Shown here piece after piece: positions 17,369-25,483 of a stretch of DNA of 49,843 nt (positions within the stretch are counted from its first letter, which is position 1; each line of letters starts with the position of its first letter). Location of the stretch: contig NZ_JAHCKK010000026.1 of assembly GCF_026125825.1 (NCBI RefSeq), forward strand, positions 1 to 49,843, in the 5' to 3' direction. The notes beneath the pieces are model-generated. The model saw only the letters and a program-made list of their open reading frames with translations. It was not told the origin of the DNA and ran no database searches. Origin of the DNA: Hydrogenophaga sp. GTDB lineage: Bacteria > Pseudomonadota > Gammaproteobacteria > Burkholderiales > Burkholderiaceae_C. The position numbers were made by a program, and so were the translations under genes.

Positions 17369-17419
17369 GTTGGGCTGACCTTTCTGTGGATCGGTTGGGC
17401 GGAAAAACCCTTGGGGGGC

Positions 17420-17448
17420 TTGCCATTCGGCAAAACATGCACTTTAAT
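17420..17448 (+). promoter_or_regulatory. Sigma-70 promoter of boxD-bclA
   Basis: TTGCCA (17420-17425), a 17-bp spacer and TTTAAT (17443-17448) give a plausible promoter with a start point near 17455 and about 90 nt of leader. The -10 lies inside the TGCACTTTAATGCA operator, so a bound repressor would block it. A minus-strand pair TTGCGT/TAAAGT with a 16-bp spacer in the same interval could serve boxR. Confidence 0.55.
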
Positions 17449-17451
17449 GCA
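17438..17451. promoter_or_regulatory. Probable BoxR operator at boxD/boxR divergent promoters
   Basis: TGCACTTTAATGCA, the same TGCA-N6-TGCA arrangement as at 16414, covering the predicted -10 of boxD. A further half-site TGCA lies at 17474-17477, just after the predicted start point. It is placed to control both boxD-bclA and boxR itself. Confidence 0.65.
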
Positions 17452-17544
17452 CAATCCGGAAAACGCAAGATAGTGCATTTATAGCGCCATTCTCCCCCTG
17501 AGGCCAGTGCCCGGGGGTCCGCCCACCCCACAGAGACAAGCACC

Positions 17545-19122
17545 ATGACCACCTCTTCCCTGCTCCCCAATTTCCTCGGCGGCCAATGGCAGACCGGCAC
17601 CGGCGAGGGCACACCGCTGTTCGACCCGGTGCTCGGCACCGAACTCGCGCGCGTGAGCAGCGCCGGGCTGGACCTGGCCGCCGGCTTCCGGTTCGCCCGC
17701 GAACAGGGTGGCCGGGCCCTGCGCGCCCTGAGCTACGGCGAACGCGCCGGGCTGCTGGCGGCCATCGTCAAGGTGCTGCAGGCCCACCGCGAGGCCTATG
17801 GCGAGATCGCCACCGCCAACTCGGGCACGACCGCCAAGGACTCGGCGGTGGATATCGACGGCGGCATCTTCACGCTCGGTTTCTATGCCAAACAAGGCGA
17901 GTCCCTGGGCGGCGCGCACGCGCTGCTCGATGGCGAGCGCATCCGCATGGGCAAGGACCCGGTGTTCCAGACCCAGCACGTGCTGCAACCCACGCACGGG
18001 GTGGCGCTGTTCATCAACGCCTTCAACTTTCCGAGCTGGGGCCTGTGGGAGAAGGCCGCGCCCGCCCTGCTCTCGGGCGTGCCGGTGATCATCAAGCCGG
18101 CCACGGCCACCGCCTGGCTCACGCAGCGCATGGTCAAGGACGTGATCGACGCGAACATCCTGCCGGTGGGCGCGCTCTCGGTGGTCTGCGGCTCTTCCGC
18201 CGGTCTGATGGATCAGCTGCAGCCGTTCGACGTGGTGTCGTTCACCGGTTCGGCCGACACCGCGGCCATCATCCGCAGCCACCCCGCCGTGGCCTGCGCC
18301 GGGGTGCGTTGCAACATCGAGGCCGACAGCCTCAACAGCGCCCTGCTCGACCCCGCCGCGACGGCCGACAGCGAGGCCTTCAACCTGCTGGTGAGCGAGG
18401 TGGTGCGCGAGATGACGGTCAAGAGCGGCCAGAAGTGCACCGCGATCCGCCGCGTGTTCGTGCCGCGCGCGCTGTACGACGCCGCCGCCCAGGCCATCGG
18501 CGCCAAGCTCACCAAGATCAGCGTGGGCAACCCGCGCAACGAGAGCGTGCGCATGGGTTCGCTGGTGAGCCAGGCGCAGAAGGCCAGCGTGCTCGAAGGC
18601 ATCGCGAAGCTGCGCACCGAAGCCGAGGTGCTGTTCGACGGCAGCGGCGTGGCCCTGGTGGACGCCGACGCGGCGGTGGCCGCGTGCGTGGCCCCCACGC
18701 TGCTGGGCGCGCGCGAACCCGCGAAGGCGAAGGTGCTGCACGAGGTCGAGGTGTTCGGCCCGGTGGCCACGCTGATGGCCTACGACAGCATCGAAGAGGC
18801 TTACGAACTCATTCGCCGCGGCGAGGGCTCGCTGGTCTGCTCGGTCTACAGCGCCGACCCGGCCTTCACCGCCGGCGCGGCGCTGGCATTGGGCTCGGCC
18901 CACGGCCGCGTGCACGCCATCTCGCCCGACGTGGCGGCCAGCCAGACCGGCCACGGCAACGTGATGCCCATGTCGCTGCACGGCGGCCCCGGCCGCGCCG
19001 GCGGCGGCGAAGAACTCGGTGGCCTGCGCGCACTGGGCTTCTACCACCGCCGCAGCGCGGTGCAGGCCAGCAGCGCCGCACTGGACGCGCTGGCCGCCTC
19101 GGCGGTAGCCTTGAAATACTGA
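17545..19122 (+). CDS. boxD: 3,4-dehydroadipyl-CoA semialdehyde dehydrogenase
   Basis: 525-residue aldehyde dehydrogenase of the box type. It oxidises the BoxC product to 3,4-dehydroadipyl-CoA with NADP, preparing it for beta-oxidation. The catalytic cysteine is C298 in SGQKC and the general base is E259 in CNIEAD, two positions on from those I recall for the Burkholderia enzyme. The cofactor region includes NAFNFPSWGLWEKAAPAL and SFTGSA. The start at 17545 has a weak AGAGACAAGC ribosome site. It is divergent from boxR and 35 bp ahead of bclA in one operon. Confidence 0.94.
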   Translation: MTTSSLLPNFLGGQWQTGTGEGTPLFDPVLGTELARVSSAGLDLAAGFRFAREQGGRALRALSYGERAGLLAAIVKVLQAHREAYGEIATANSGTTAKDSAVDIDGGIFTLGFYAKQGESLGGAHALLDGERIRMGKDPVFQTQHVLQPTHGVALFINAFNFPSWGLWEKAAPALLSGVPVIIKPATATAWLTQRMVKDVIDANILPVGALSVVCGSSAGLMDQLQPFDVVSFTGSADTAAIIRSHPAVACAGVRCNIEADSLNSALLDPAATADSEAFNLLVSEVVREMTVKSGQKCTAIRRVFVPRALYDAAAQAIGAKLTKISVGNPRNESVRMGSLVSQAQKASVLEGIAKLRTEAEVLFDGSGVALVDADAAVAACVAPTLLGAREPAKAKVLHEVEVFGPVATLMAYDSIEEAYELIRRGEGSLVCSVYSADPAFTAGAALALGSAHGRVHAISPDVAASQTGHGNVMPMSLHGGPGRAGGGEELGGLRALGFYHRRSAVQASSAALDALAASAVALKY

Positions 19123-19157
19123 GCCCGAACCCCGCGAATCGCAGAGGAGACAACCCC

Positions 19158-20729
19158 ATGGACACCAACGTCGCGCCACCCCCCGAGCGCTTCAACTTCG
19201 CGCGCCACCTGCTCGAGCTCAACAGCGGCCGAGCGGCCAAGACCGCCCTGATCGACGACCAGGGCCGGCTGAGCTACGGCGAACTCGGCGACCAGGTGCG
19301 GCGCTTTGCCGCCGCGCTCCATGCGCTGGGCCTGCGCCGCGAGGAGCGCGTGCTGCTGCTCATGCATGACAGCAGCGACTGGGTGGTGGCTTTTCTCGGC
19401 GCGCTGCACGCAGGCGTGGTGCCGGTGGCGGTGAACACCCTGCTGACCGCGCAGGACTACGCGTACATGATGGCCAACAGCCGCGCGCAGGCCGCGCTGG
19501 TGTCGGCCGCGCTGCTGCCCACGCTGCAGACCGCGCTGGACCACCTGAACACCCAGGGCGGCCACGAGGTGAAACACGTCATTGCCTCGCGCTCCACCGG
19601 CGCCCTGCCCGAGGGGGTGCACCACTTCACGACCCTGGTGGGCAGCCACGCGGCGGCGGCGCAGGCCGCCGACACGCACGGCGATGAGCCCGCGTTCTGG
19701 CTGTATTCATCGGGCTCCACCGGCGCGCCCAAGGGCACGGTGCACACCCAGGCCAACCTGTACTGGACCGCCGAGCTGTATGGCAAGGGCGTGCTGGCGC
19801 TGCGCGAGGACGACGTGGTGTTCTCCGCCGCCAAGCTGTTTTTCGCCTACGGCCTGGGCAATGCGCTGAGCTTCCCGCTGACCGTGGGCGCCAGCGTGGT
19901 GCTGATGGCGGAGCGCCCGACACCGCAGGCTTGCTTCAAGCGCTTCAAGGAGCTGCAGCCCACGGTGTTCTACGGCGCACCCACCGGCTACGGCGGGATG
20001 CTCGCCGCGGCAGACCTGCCCACCCGGAGCGAGGTGGCGCTGCGCCTGTGCTCCTCGGCGGGCGAAGCCCTCCCGCAGGACATCGGCCAGCGCTGGACGA
20101 ATCACTTTGGCGTGGAGATCATCGACGGCATCGGTTCCACCGAGATGCTGCATGTGTTCCTCTCCAATCGCCCCGGCGACGTGCGCTACGGCACCACCGG
20201 CAAACCGGTGCCGGGTTACGAGATCGAGCTGCGCGGCGAGGACGGCCGGCCCGTGGCCGACGGCGAGATCGGCGACCTCTACATCAGGGGCCCCAGTGCC
20301 GCCTTGATGTACTGGAACAACCGCGGCAAGAGCCGCGACACCTTCCAGGGCGGCTGGACCAAGGCCGGCGACAAGTACACACGCGATGCGGACGGCTACT
20401 GCACCTACGCGGGCCGCAACGACGACATGCTCAAGGTCAGCGGCATCTACGTGAGCCCGTTCGAGGTGGAGGCCACGCTGGTGCAGCACCCGGCCGTCCT
20501 TGAAGCCGCCGTGATCGGCAAGACCGACGCCGACGGCCTGACCAAGACCAAGGCCTTCGTGGTGCTCAAGGCGGGCGCGCAGGCCACCGAGACCGAGCTG
20601 CAGGCCTTCGTGAAGGAAAGGCTCGCGCCCTACAAATACCCGCGCTTCATCGAGTTCCTGCCGGAGTTGCCGAAGACGGCGACGGGCAAGATCCAACGCT
20701 TCCGCCTGAGGGAGCGGGAGGCCCATTGA
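19158..20729 (+). CDS. bclA: Benzoate-CoA ligase
   Basis: 523 residues, an AMP-forming acyl-CoA synthetase of the benzoate-CoA ligase group. It converts benzoate, ATP and CoA to benzoyl-CoA, the first step of the pathway. The ATP-binding YSSGSTGAPKG is at 183-193, the adenylate motif YGAPTGYGGM near 270, GSTEMLHVFLSNRPG near 330, and the C-terminal catalytic lysine lies in PKTATGKIQR about 13 residues from the end. ATG 19158 is preceded by AGAGGAGA; the frame extends far upstream, but that part is a shadow of boxD. It ends facing apbC. Confidence 0.95.
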   Translation: MDTNVAPPPERFNFARHLLELNSGRAAKTALIDDQGRLSYGELGDQVRRFAAALHALGLRREERVLLLMHDSSDWVVAFLGALHAGVVPVAVNTLLTAQDYAYMMANSRAQAALVSAALLPTLQTALDHLNTQGGHEVKHVIASRSTGALPEGVHHFTTLVGSHAAAAQAADTHGDEPAFWLYSSGSTGAPKGTVHTQANLYWTAELYGKGVLALREDDVVFSAAKLFFAYGLGNALSFPLTVGASVVLMAERPTPQACFKRFKELQPTVFYGAPTGYGGMLAAADLPTRSEVALRLCSSAGEALPQDIGQRWTNHFGVEIIDGIGSTEMLHVFLSNRPGDVRYGTTGKPVPGYEIELRGEDGRPVADGEIGDLYIRGPSAALMYWNNRGKSRDTFQGGWTKAGDKYTRDADGYCTYAGRNDDMLKVSGIYVSPFEVEATLVQHPAVLEAAVIGKTDADGLTKTKAFVVLKAGAQATETELQAFVKERLAPYKYPRFIEFLPELPKTATGKIQRFRLREREAH

Positions 20730-20745
20730 GCCTCCTGGCGCCATG

Positions 20746-20768
20746 AAAAAAGCCGGCCAGGGCCGGCT
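20746..20768 (-). terminator. Rho-independent terminator of apbC
   Basis: On the minus strand AGCCGGCC-CT-GGCCGGCT forms an 8-bp perfect stem followed by a run of six T. It lies 20 bp after the apbC stop. On the plus strand the same hairpin follows the bclA stop by about 20 bases, though without the T tract. Confidence 0.8.
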
Positions 20769-20788
20769 CTCGCCTGGGCAGCCAGGTC

Positions 20789-21880
20789 TCAGGTGTCCTT
20801 CGAGATCTTGATCGAGGGAAACTTGCTGGAGAAGTCCTTGGACTTGGCCGCGATCTTGATCGCCACCTGCCGCGCCACACCTTTGTAGAGGTTGGCGATC
20901 TCGCCCTCGGGGTCGGCCACCACGGTGGGCATGCCGCTGTCGGCCTGCACGCGGATGCTCATGTTCAGCGGCAGCGCGCCGAGGTAGTCCATGCCGTACT
21001 CGGCCGCCATTTTCTTGCCGCCGTCGGCACCGAAGATGTGCTCCACGTGGCCGCACTTCTCGCACACGTGCACCGCCATGTTTTCCACGATGCCCAGGAT
21101 GGGCACGCCCACCTTCTCGAACATCTTGATGCCCTTGCGCGCGTCGAGCAGCGCGATGTCCTGCGGCGTGGTCACGATCACCGCACCGGTGAGCGGCACG
21201 CGCTGGCTCAGCGTGAGCTGGATGTCGCCGGTGCCTGGCGGCATGTCGACGATCAGGTAGTCGAGATCGGACCAGTTGGTCTGGCGCAGCAGCTGCTCCA
21301 GCGCCTGCGTGGCCATGGGCCCACGCCAGATCATGGCCTCGTCGCGGTCGATCAGGAAGCCGATGGAGATCACCTGCACGCCGTAGTTTTCCAGCGGGTC
21401 CATGGTCTTGCCGTCCGAGCTCTCGGGCCGGCCTTCCACGCCCATCATCATGGGCTGGCTGGGGCCGTAGATGTCGGCATCGAGGATGCCGACCTTGGCG
21501 CCTTCGGCGGCCAGCGCCAGCGCGAGGTTGACCGCCGTGGTGCTCTTGCCCACCCCGCCTTTGCCGGAGGCCACGGCGATGATGTTCTTCACGTTGGGCA
21601 TGAGCTGCACGCCGCGCTGCACGGCATGCGCCACGATCTTCGTGCCCATGTTGACGGACACGTTGTCCACACCGGGCACGGCCTTGGCCGCCGCGATCAG
21701 CGCACGGCGCAGCGACGGCAGCTGGCTTTTGGCCGGGTAGCCCATCTCCACCTCGAACGAGACATCGCCATCGGCCACCTGCAGGTTTTTCAGCGCCTTG
21801 GTGGAGACAAAATCCTTGCCGGTGTTCGGATCGACAACGGCTTGCAGCGCGGTCAGCAGTGCCTGGGAATCAACGGCCAT
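20789..21880 (-). CDS. apbC: Iron-sulfur cluster carrier protein (Mrp/ApbC/NBP35 family)
   Basis: 363 residues. An N-terminal DUF59/MIP18-like domain (about 5-85) is followed by a P-loop ATPase with the deviant Walker A GKGGVGKST at 106-114. The C-terminal part has CEKC, the cluster-binding CxxC. Family members carry [4Fe-4S] clusters to target apoproteins in the cytoplasm. The start at 21880 has a CAGGAGACTG ribosome site. It is divergent from metG, a pairing common in betaproteobacteria, and convergent with bclA. Confidence 0.95.
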   Translation of the reverse strand: MAVDSQALLTALQAVVDPNTGKDFVSTKALKNLQVADGDVSFEVEMGYPAKSQLPSLRRALIAAAKAVPGVDNVSVNMGTKIVAHAVQRGVQLMPNVKNIIAVASGKGGVGKSTTAVNLALALAAEGAKVGILDADIYGPSQPMMMGVEGRPESSDGKTMDPLENYGVQVISIGFLIDRDEAMIWRGPMATQALEQLLRQTNWSDLDYLIVDMPPGTGDIQLTLSQRVPLTGAVIVTTPQDIALLDARKGIKMFEKVGVPILGIVENMAVHVCEKCGHVEHIFGADGGKKMAAEYGMDYLGALPLNMSIRVQADSGMPTVVADPEGEIANLYKGVARQVAIKIAAKSKDFSSKFPSIKISKDT

Positions 21881-21899
21881 GGAAAACAGTCTCCTGAGA

Positions 21900-21941
21900 G
21901 GGGGTGGGGTATGGGTCTAGAGGGGGTGCGGGAGCGTGGGG
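21900..21941 (+). other. G-rich tract with G-quadruplex potential
   Basis: Between apbC and metG, six runs of three to five G occur within about 42 bases (GGGG-T-GGGG-TAT-GGG, then GGGGG, GGG and GGGG after short spacers). Short loops of 1-7 bases fit the usual quadruplex pattern. It lies upstream of the likely metG promoter and just upstream of the apbC start. Confidence 0.45.
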
Positions 21942-22002
21942 AAGTCTACCGTGCCCCCCGGGTCAAGGGCATACACACAGGCGCCATGAGGGCATCGGCC
22001 CG

Positions 22003-22008
22003 TAAAAT
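22003..22008 (+). promoter_or_regulatory. Probable -10 box of metG
   Basis: TAAAAT in the context CCCGTAAAATGGCC, about 30 bp before the metG ATG, giving a short leader of about 23 nt. No convincing -35 is seen 17 bp upstream. A very similar GGTAAAATCGG lies in front of the DUF3460 gene (27146). Confidence 0.35.
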
Positions 22009-22037
22009 GGCCGGTTCCCCGACAGAAAGCCCTTCCC

Positions 22038-24092
22038 ATGAGCCAGCGACGCCTGTTCGTCACCACCGCCCTGCCCTACGCCAACGGCCATTTCCACATC
22101 GGCCACATCATGGAGTACATCCAGGCCGACATCTGGGTGCGGTTCCAGCGCATGCAGGGCCACGATGTGAACTTCGTCTGCGCGGACGACGCGCACGGCG
22201 CACCCATCATGATCGCCGCCGACAAGGCGGGCAAAACCCCGCAGCAGTTCGTGGCCGACATCGCCGCTGGCCGAAAGCCCTACCTGGATGGTTTCCACAT
22301 CGGCTTCGACAACTGGCACAGCACCGACGGCCCGGAGAACCACGTGCTGGCCCAGGACGTGTACCGCGCCCTCAAGGCCAACGGCCTGATCGAGACGCGC
22401 ACCATCGAGCAGTTCTTCGACCCCGAGAAGAACATGTTCCTGCCCGACCGCTTCATCAAGGGCGAGTGCCCCAACTGCCACGCCAAGGACCAGTACGGCG
22501 ACAACTGCGAGGTCTGCAGCAAGGTCTACAGCCCGACCGACCTGATCAACCCCTACTCGGCCCTCTCCGGCGCCAAACCGGTGCTCAGGCAGTCGGACCA
22601 CTTCTTCTTCAAGCTCTCCGACCCGCGCTGCCTGGCCTTCCTGGACCAGTGGACGCAGAGCGGCGCGGTGCAGCCCGAGGTGCTCAACAAGATCAGCGAG
22701 TGGATCGAACCGGGTGAGGACGGCAAGCCCAGGATGGGCGACTGGGACATCAGCCGCGACGCGCCCTATTTCGGCATCGAGATCCCGGACGCGCCGGGCA
22801 AGTATTTCTATGTGTGGCTGGACGCCCCCGTGGGTTACCTCGCCTCGCTGAAGAACCTGTTCGACAAGACCGGTCGGGACTTCGACGCCTTCATGGCCGA
22901 CCCGACCACCGAGCAGTACCACTTCATTGGCAAGGACATCATCACCTTCCACACCCTGTTCTGGCCCGCGATGCTGAAGTTCAGCGGCCGCAAGGTGCCC
23001 AACGCGGTGTTCGTGCATGGCTTTCTCACCATCAACAATGGCGAGAAGATGAGCAAGAGCCGGGGCACCGGCCTGGACCCGCTGAAGTACCTGCAGCTGG
23101 GCATGAACCCGGAGTGGCTGCGCTACTACCTGGCCGCCAAGCTGAGCAGCCGCAACGAAGACATCGACTTCAACCCCGAAGACTTCATGCTGCGCGTCAA
23201 CAGCGACCTGGTGGGCAAGTACATCAACATCGCCTCGCGCGCGGCCGGCTTCATTGCCAAGCGCTTCGACGGCCGGCTGGGCGAGGTCTCGGCCGACGGC
23301 GACGCGCTGCTGGACCACCTGCAGAGCGCAGCCCCCCATGTCGCCGAGCTCTACGCCGAGCGCGAGTACGGCAAGGCGCTGCGCGAGATCATGCTGCTGG
23401 CCGACCGCGTGAACGCCTACGTGGACCAGAACAAACCCTGGGAACTGGCCAAACAGCAGGGCATGGACGGGCGTTTGCACGACGTGTGCACCACCTGCAT
23501 CGAGGCCTTCCGCCTGCTCACGCTCTACCTCAAGCCGGTGCTGCCCGCGCTTGCCGCGCAGGTGGAGGACTTCCTGCAGGCCGCACCGTTGCAGTTCGCC
23601 CACACCACCCGCCTGCTCGGCAAGGGACACGCGATCAAGGCCTACCAGCACCTCATGCAGCGCGTGGACGTGAAGCAGCTCGACGCCCTGTTCGAGCCGC
23701 CGCCGGAGCCTGCCAAGCCCGCCACGGTGCCCGGGGGCGAGCCCATCGCCGACACGATTTCCATCGACGATTTCGCCAAGATCGACCTGCGCATCGCGCA
23801 GATCGTGAAATGCGAGGCGGTCGAGGGCTCGAGCAAGCTGCTGCGCCTCACGCTGGACGTGGGCGAGGGCCGCACGCGCAACGTGTTCAGCGGCATCGCC
23901 AGTGCCTATGCCCCCGAAGACCTGGTGGGCAAGCTCAGCGTGGTGGTGGCCAACCTTGCGCCCCGCAAGATGAAGTTCGGCGTCAGCGAAGGCATGGTGC
24001 TGGCCGCCAGCCACGCCGACGAGAACGCCGAGCCCGGCATCCACGTGCTCCACCCCTGGCCGGGCGCCACGCCCGGCATGCGGGTGCGCTGA
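22038..24092 (+). CDS. metG: Methionyl-tRNA synthetase
   Basis: 684 residues, the long bacterial form. The class I signature lies in [13 protein letters not shown] near residue 15-28. A zinc knuckle has CPNC and CEVC, and the KMSKS motif reads EKMSKSRGT. The C-terminal EMAP/Trbp111-like tRNA-binding domain (about 575-684) starts [15 protein letters not shown] and dimerises in family members. It charges tRNA-Met in the cytoplasm. Confidence 0.98.
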   Translation: MSQRRLFVTTALPYANGHFHIGHIMEYIQADIWVRFQRMQGHDVNFVCADDAHGAPIMIAADKAGKTPQQFVADIAAGRKPYLDGFHIGFDNWHSTDGPENHVLAQDVYRALKANGLIETRTIEQFFDPEKNMFLPDRFIKGECPNCHAKDQYGDNCEVCSKVYSPTDLINPYSALSGAKPVLRQSDHFFFKLSDPRCLAFLDQWTQSGAVQPEVLNKISEWIEPGEDGKPRMGDWDISRDAPYFGIEIPDAPGKYFYVWLDAPVGYLASLKNLFDKTGRDFDAFMADPTTEQYHFIGKDIITFHTLFWPAMLKFSGRKVPNAVFVHGFLTINNGEKMSKSRGTGLDPLKYLQLGMNPEWLRYYLAAKLSSRNEDIDFNPEDFMLRVNSDLVGKYINIASRAAGFIAKRFDGRLGEVSADGDALLDHLQSAAPHVAELYAEREYGKALREIMLLADRVNAYVDQNKPWELAKQQGMDGRLHDVCTTCIEAFRLLTLYLKPVLPALAAQVEDFLQAAPLQFAHTTRLLGKGHAIKAYQHLMQRVDVKQLDALFEPPPEPAKPATVPGGEPIADTISIDDFAKIDLRIAQIVKCEAVEGSSKLLRLTLDVGEGRTRNVFSGIASAYAPEDLVGKLSVVVANLAPRKMKFGVSEGMVLAASHADENAEPGIHVLHPWPGATPGMRVR

Positions 24093-24106
24093 ACGGACAC
24101 CCACCC

Positions 24107-24847
24107 GTGTTCAAACCGATCCGGGGTTTCACCAGTCTGCAGCGCACGCCGCAGACCGATCTGAAGCTCGGCTCGGTGCTGGCCTTTGTGGCCGGAGCGG
24201 CCAACGCGGGCGGCTTGCTGGCCGTGGGCCAGTACACCTCGCACATGACCGGCATGGTGTCGTCGGTGGCCGACCACCTGGTGCTGGGCGAACTCACGCT
24301 GGCCCTGGCCGGCCTGGGCTCGGTGCTGGCCTTCCTGCTCGGCGCCATGACCACGGCCTGGCTGGTGAACTGGGGCCTGCGCCACGAGCTGCGCAGTGCC
24401 TACGGCCTGCCCCTGGTGCTGGAGGCCGCCGCGCTGCTGGTGTTCGGCCTGTTTGGTGCCGCCATGGGGTTCATGACACCGGTCTTCCTGCCACTGACCG
24501 TGGTGCTGCTGTGCTTCATCATGGGACTGCAGAACGCGGTCATCACCAAGATCTCGCGCGCCACGATCCGCACCACCCACGTCACCGGCCTGGTGACCGA
24601 CCTGGGCATCGAGCTGGGCAAGCTGCTGTACGTGAACCGGCAACCCGGCGCCGCACCGGTGCGGGCACACCGCGGGCGGCTGCGCGTGCACGGCCAGCTG
24701 ATCGCCTGTTTCTTCTTCGGCGGGCTCGCGGGCGCCCTGGGCTTCAAGCACCTGGGGTTCATCAGCACCTTGCCGCTGGCCCTCATGCTCCTGCTGCTGG
24801 TGGCTCGCCCGGCGCTGGACGACTGGCAGCGGCTGCGCGCCGCCTGA
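24107..24847 (+). CDS. DUF1275 (YoaK-type) membrane protein
   Basis: 246 residues with about six hydrophobic segments. The conserved family blocks are AFVAGAANAGGLLAVGQYTSHMTG (split by a small loop) and GLQNAVITKISRATIRTTHVTG. The function is unknown; an inner-membrane transporter is a guess for the family. The likely start is GTG 24107 (fKPIRGF..), 14 bp after the metG stop, and translation may be coupled; no ATG is available before the first helix. Confidence 0.8.
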   Translation: MFKPIRGFTSLQRTPQTDLKLGSVLAFVAGAANAGGLLAVGQYTSHMTGMVSSVADHLVLGELTLALAGLGSVLAFLLGAMTTAWLVNWGLRHELRSAYGLPLVLEAAALLVFGLFGAAMGFMTPVFLPLTVVLLCFIMGLQNAVITKISRATIRTTHVTGLVTDLGIELGKLLYVNRQPGAAPVRAHRGRLRVHGQLIACFFFGGLAGALGFKHLGFISTLPLALMLLLLVARPALDDWQRLRAA

Positions 24848-24856
24848 CGCCGCCGC

Positions 24857-25384
24857 TCAGCGGTTCTTGTCCAGGTCCGGGTCGCGCGCCGACATCGTGC
24901 GGACCACCTTGAGGTCGGCGTCGAACACCACGGTAAAGACCTGGGACTCCCCCACATTGGGGCTCTCGAGGTAGCGCCAGTCGTAGTGCGTCTCGCGCTT
25001 GAGCGCGTAGTTGGTGATCTTCATGGGCTTGCCCAGCATGCGGCGCACGGCCTCCATGGGCATGCCCGGCTGCACCTGGGCGAACGTGCGCGGGTTGAGC
25101 ACCTGGCGCAGCGAGGCCATCTTGCCGTCGGGGCCGATGGTGATCATGTAGTTCGTGTGGCCCGCGGGCTGGCGGTTGTATTCGTAGATCTGCGCACCGT
25201 CCTCGCCCTCCCACACCGCCTCGGGCGCGCCGAAGCGTTCGCGCACGTCGGCTTCTGTGGACACACCCTCTTCCAGTTCGCTGATGTTCTGCGGATCGCA
25301 GGCGACGAGCAGGCCCGTCAGGCCGATCGCGCCCAGCAGCCCCAGCGCGCCACGCCACGTCTTGCCCCTCGCCGCTGTTCGCAT
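24857..25384 (-). CDS. BamE/SmpA-like outer-membrane lipoprotein
   Basis: 175 residues. A signal sequence ends in the lipobox LLVAC with C29 as the lipidated cysteine. Two SmpA/OmlA-like repeats follow: ISELEEGVSTEADVRERFGAPE, and FAQVQPGMPMEAVRRMLGKPM followed by the Tyr-Asp-Trp-Arg-Tyr segment. It is likely a periplasmic-facing lipoprotein of the BamE superfamily. It is not the canonical bamE next to fur, so a role in outer-membrane assembly is only inferred. Convergent with the DUF1275 gene and divergent from the SulP gene. Confidence 0.8.
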   Translation of the reverse strand: MRTAARGKTWRGALGLLGAIGLTGLLVACDPQNISELEEGVSTEADVRERFGAPEAVWEGEDGAQIYEYNRQPAGHTNYMITIGPDGKMASLRQVLNPRTFAQVQPGMPMEAVRRMLGKPMKITNYALKRETHYDWRYLESPNVGESQVFTVVFDADLKVVRTMSARDPDLDKNR

Positions 25385-25483
25385 GTCGGTCCTTGTCTGG
25401 AATCAAAAGGCCAGTCTAATGCCCGACCCCCTGGCTCAAGCTTGGCCGGCCGCGCGAACCGTAGCCAAAGGTAACATCGGCCC

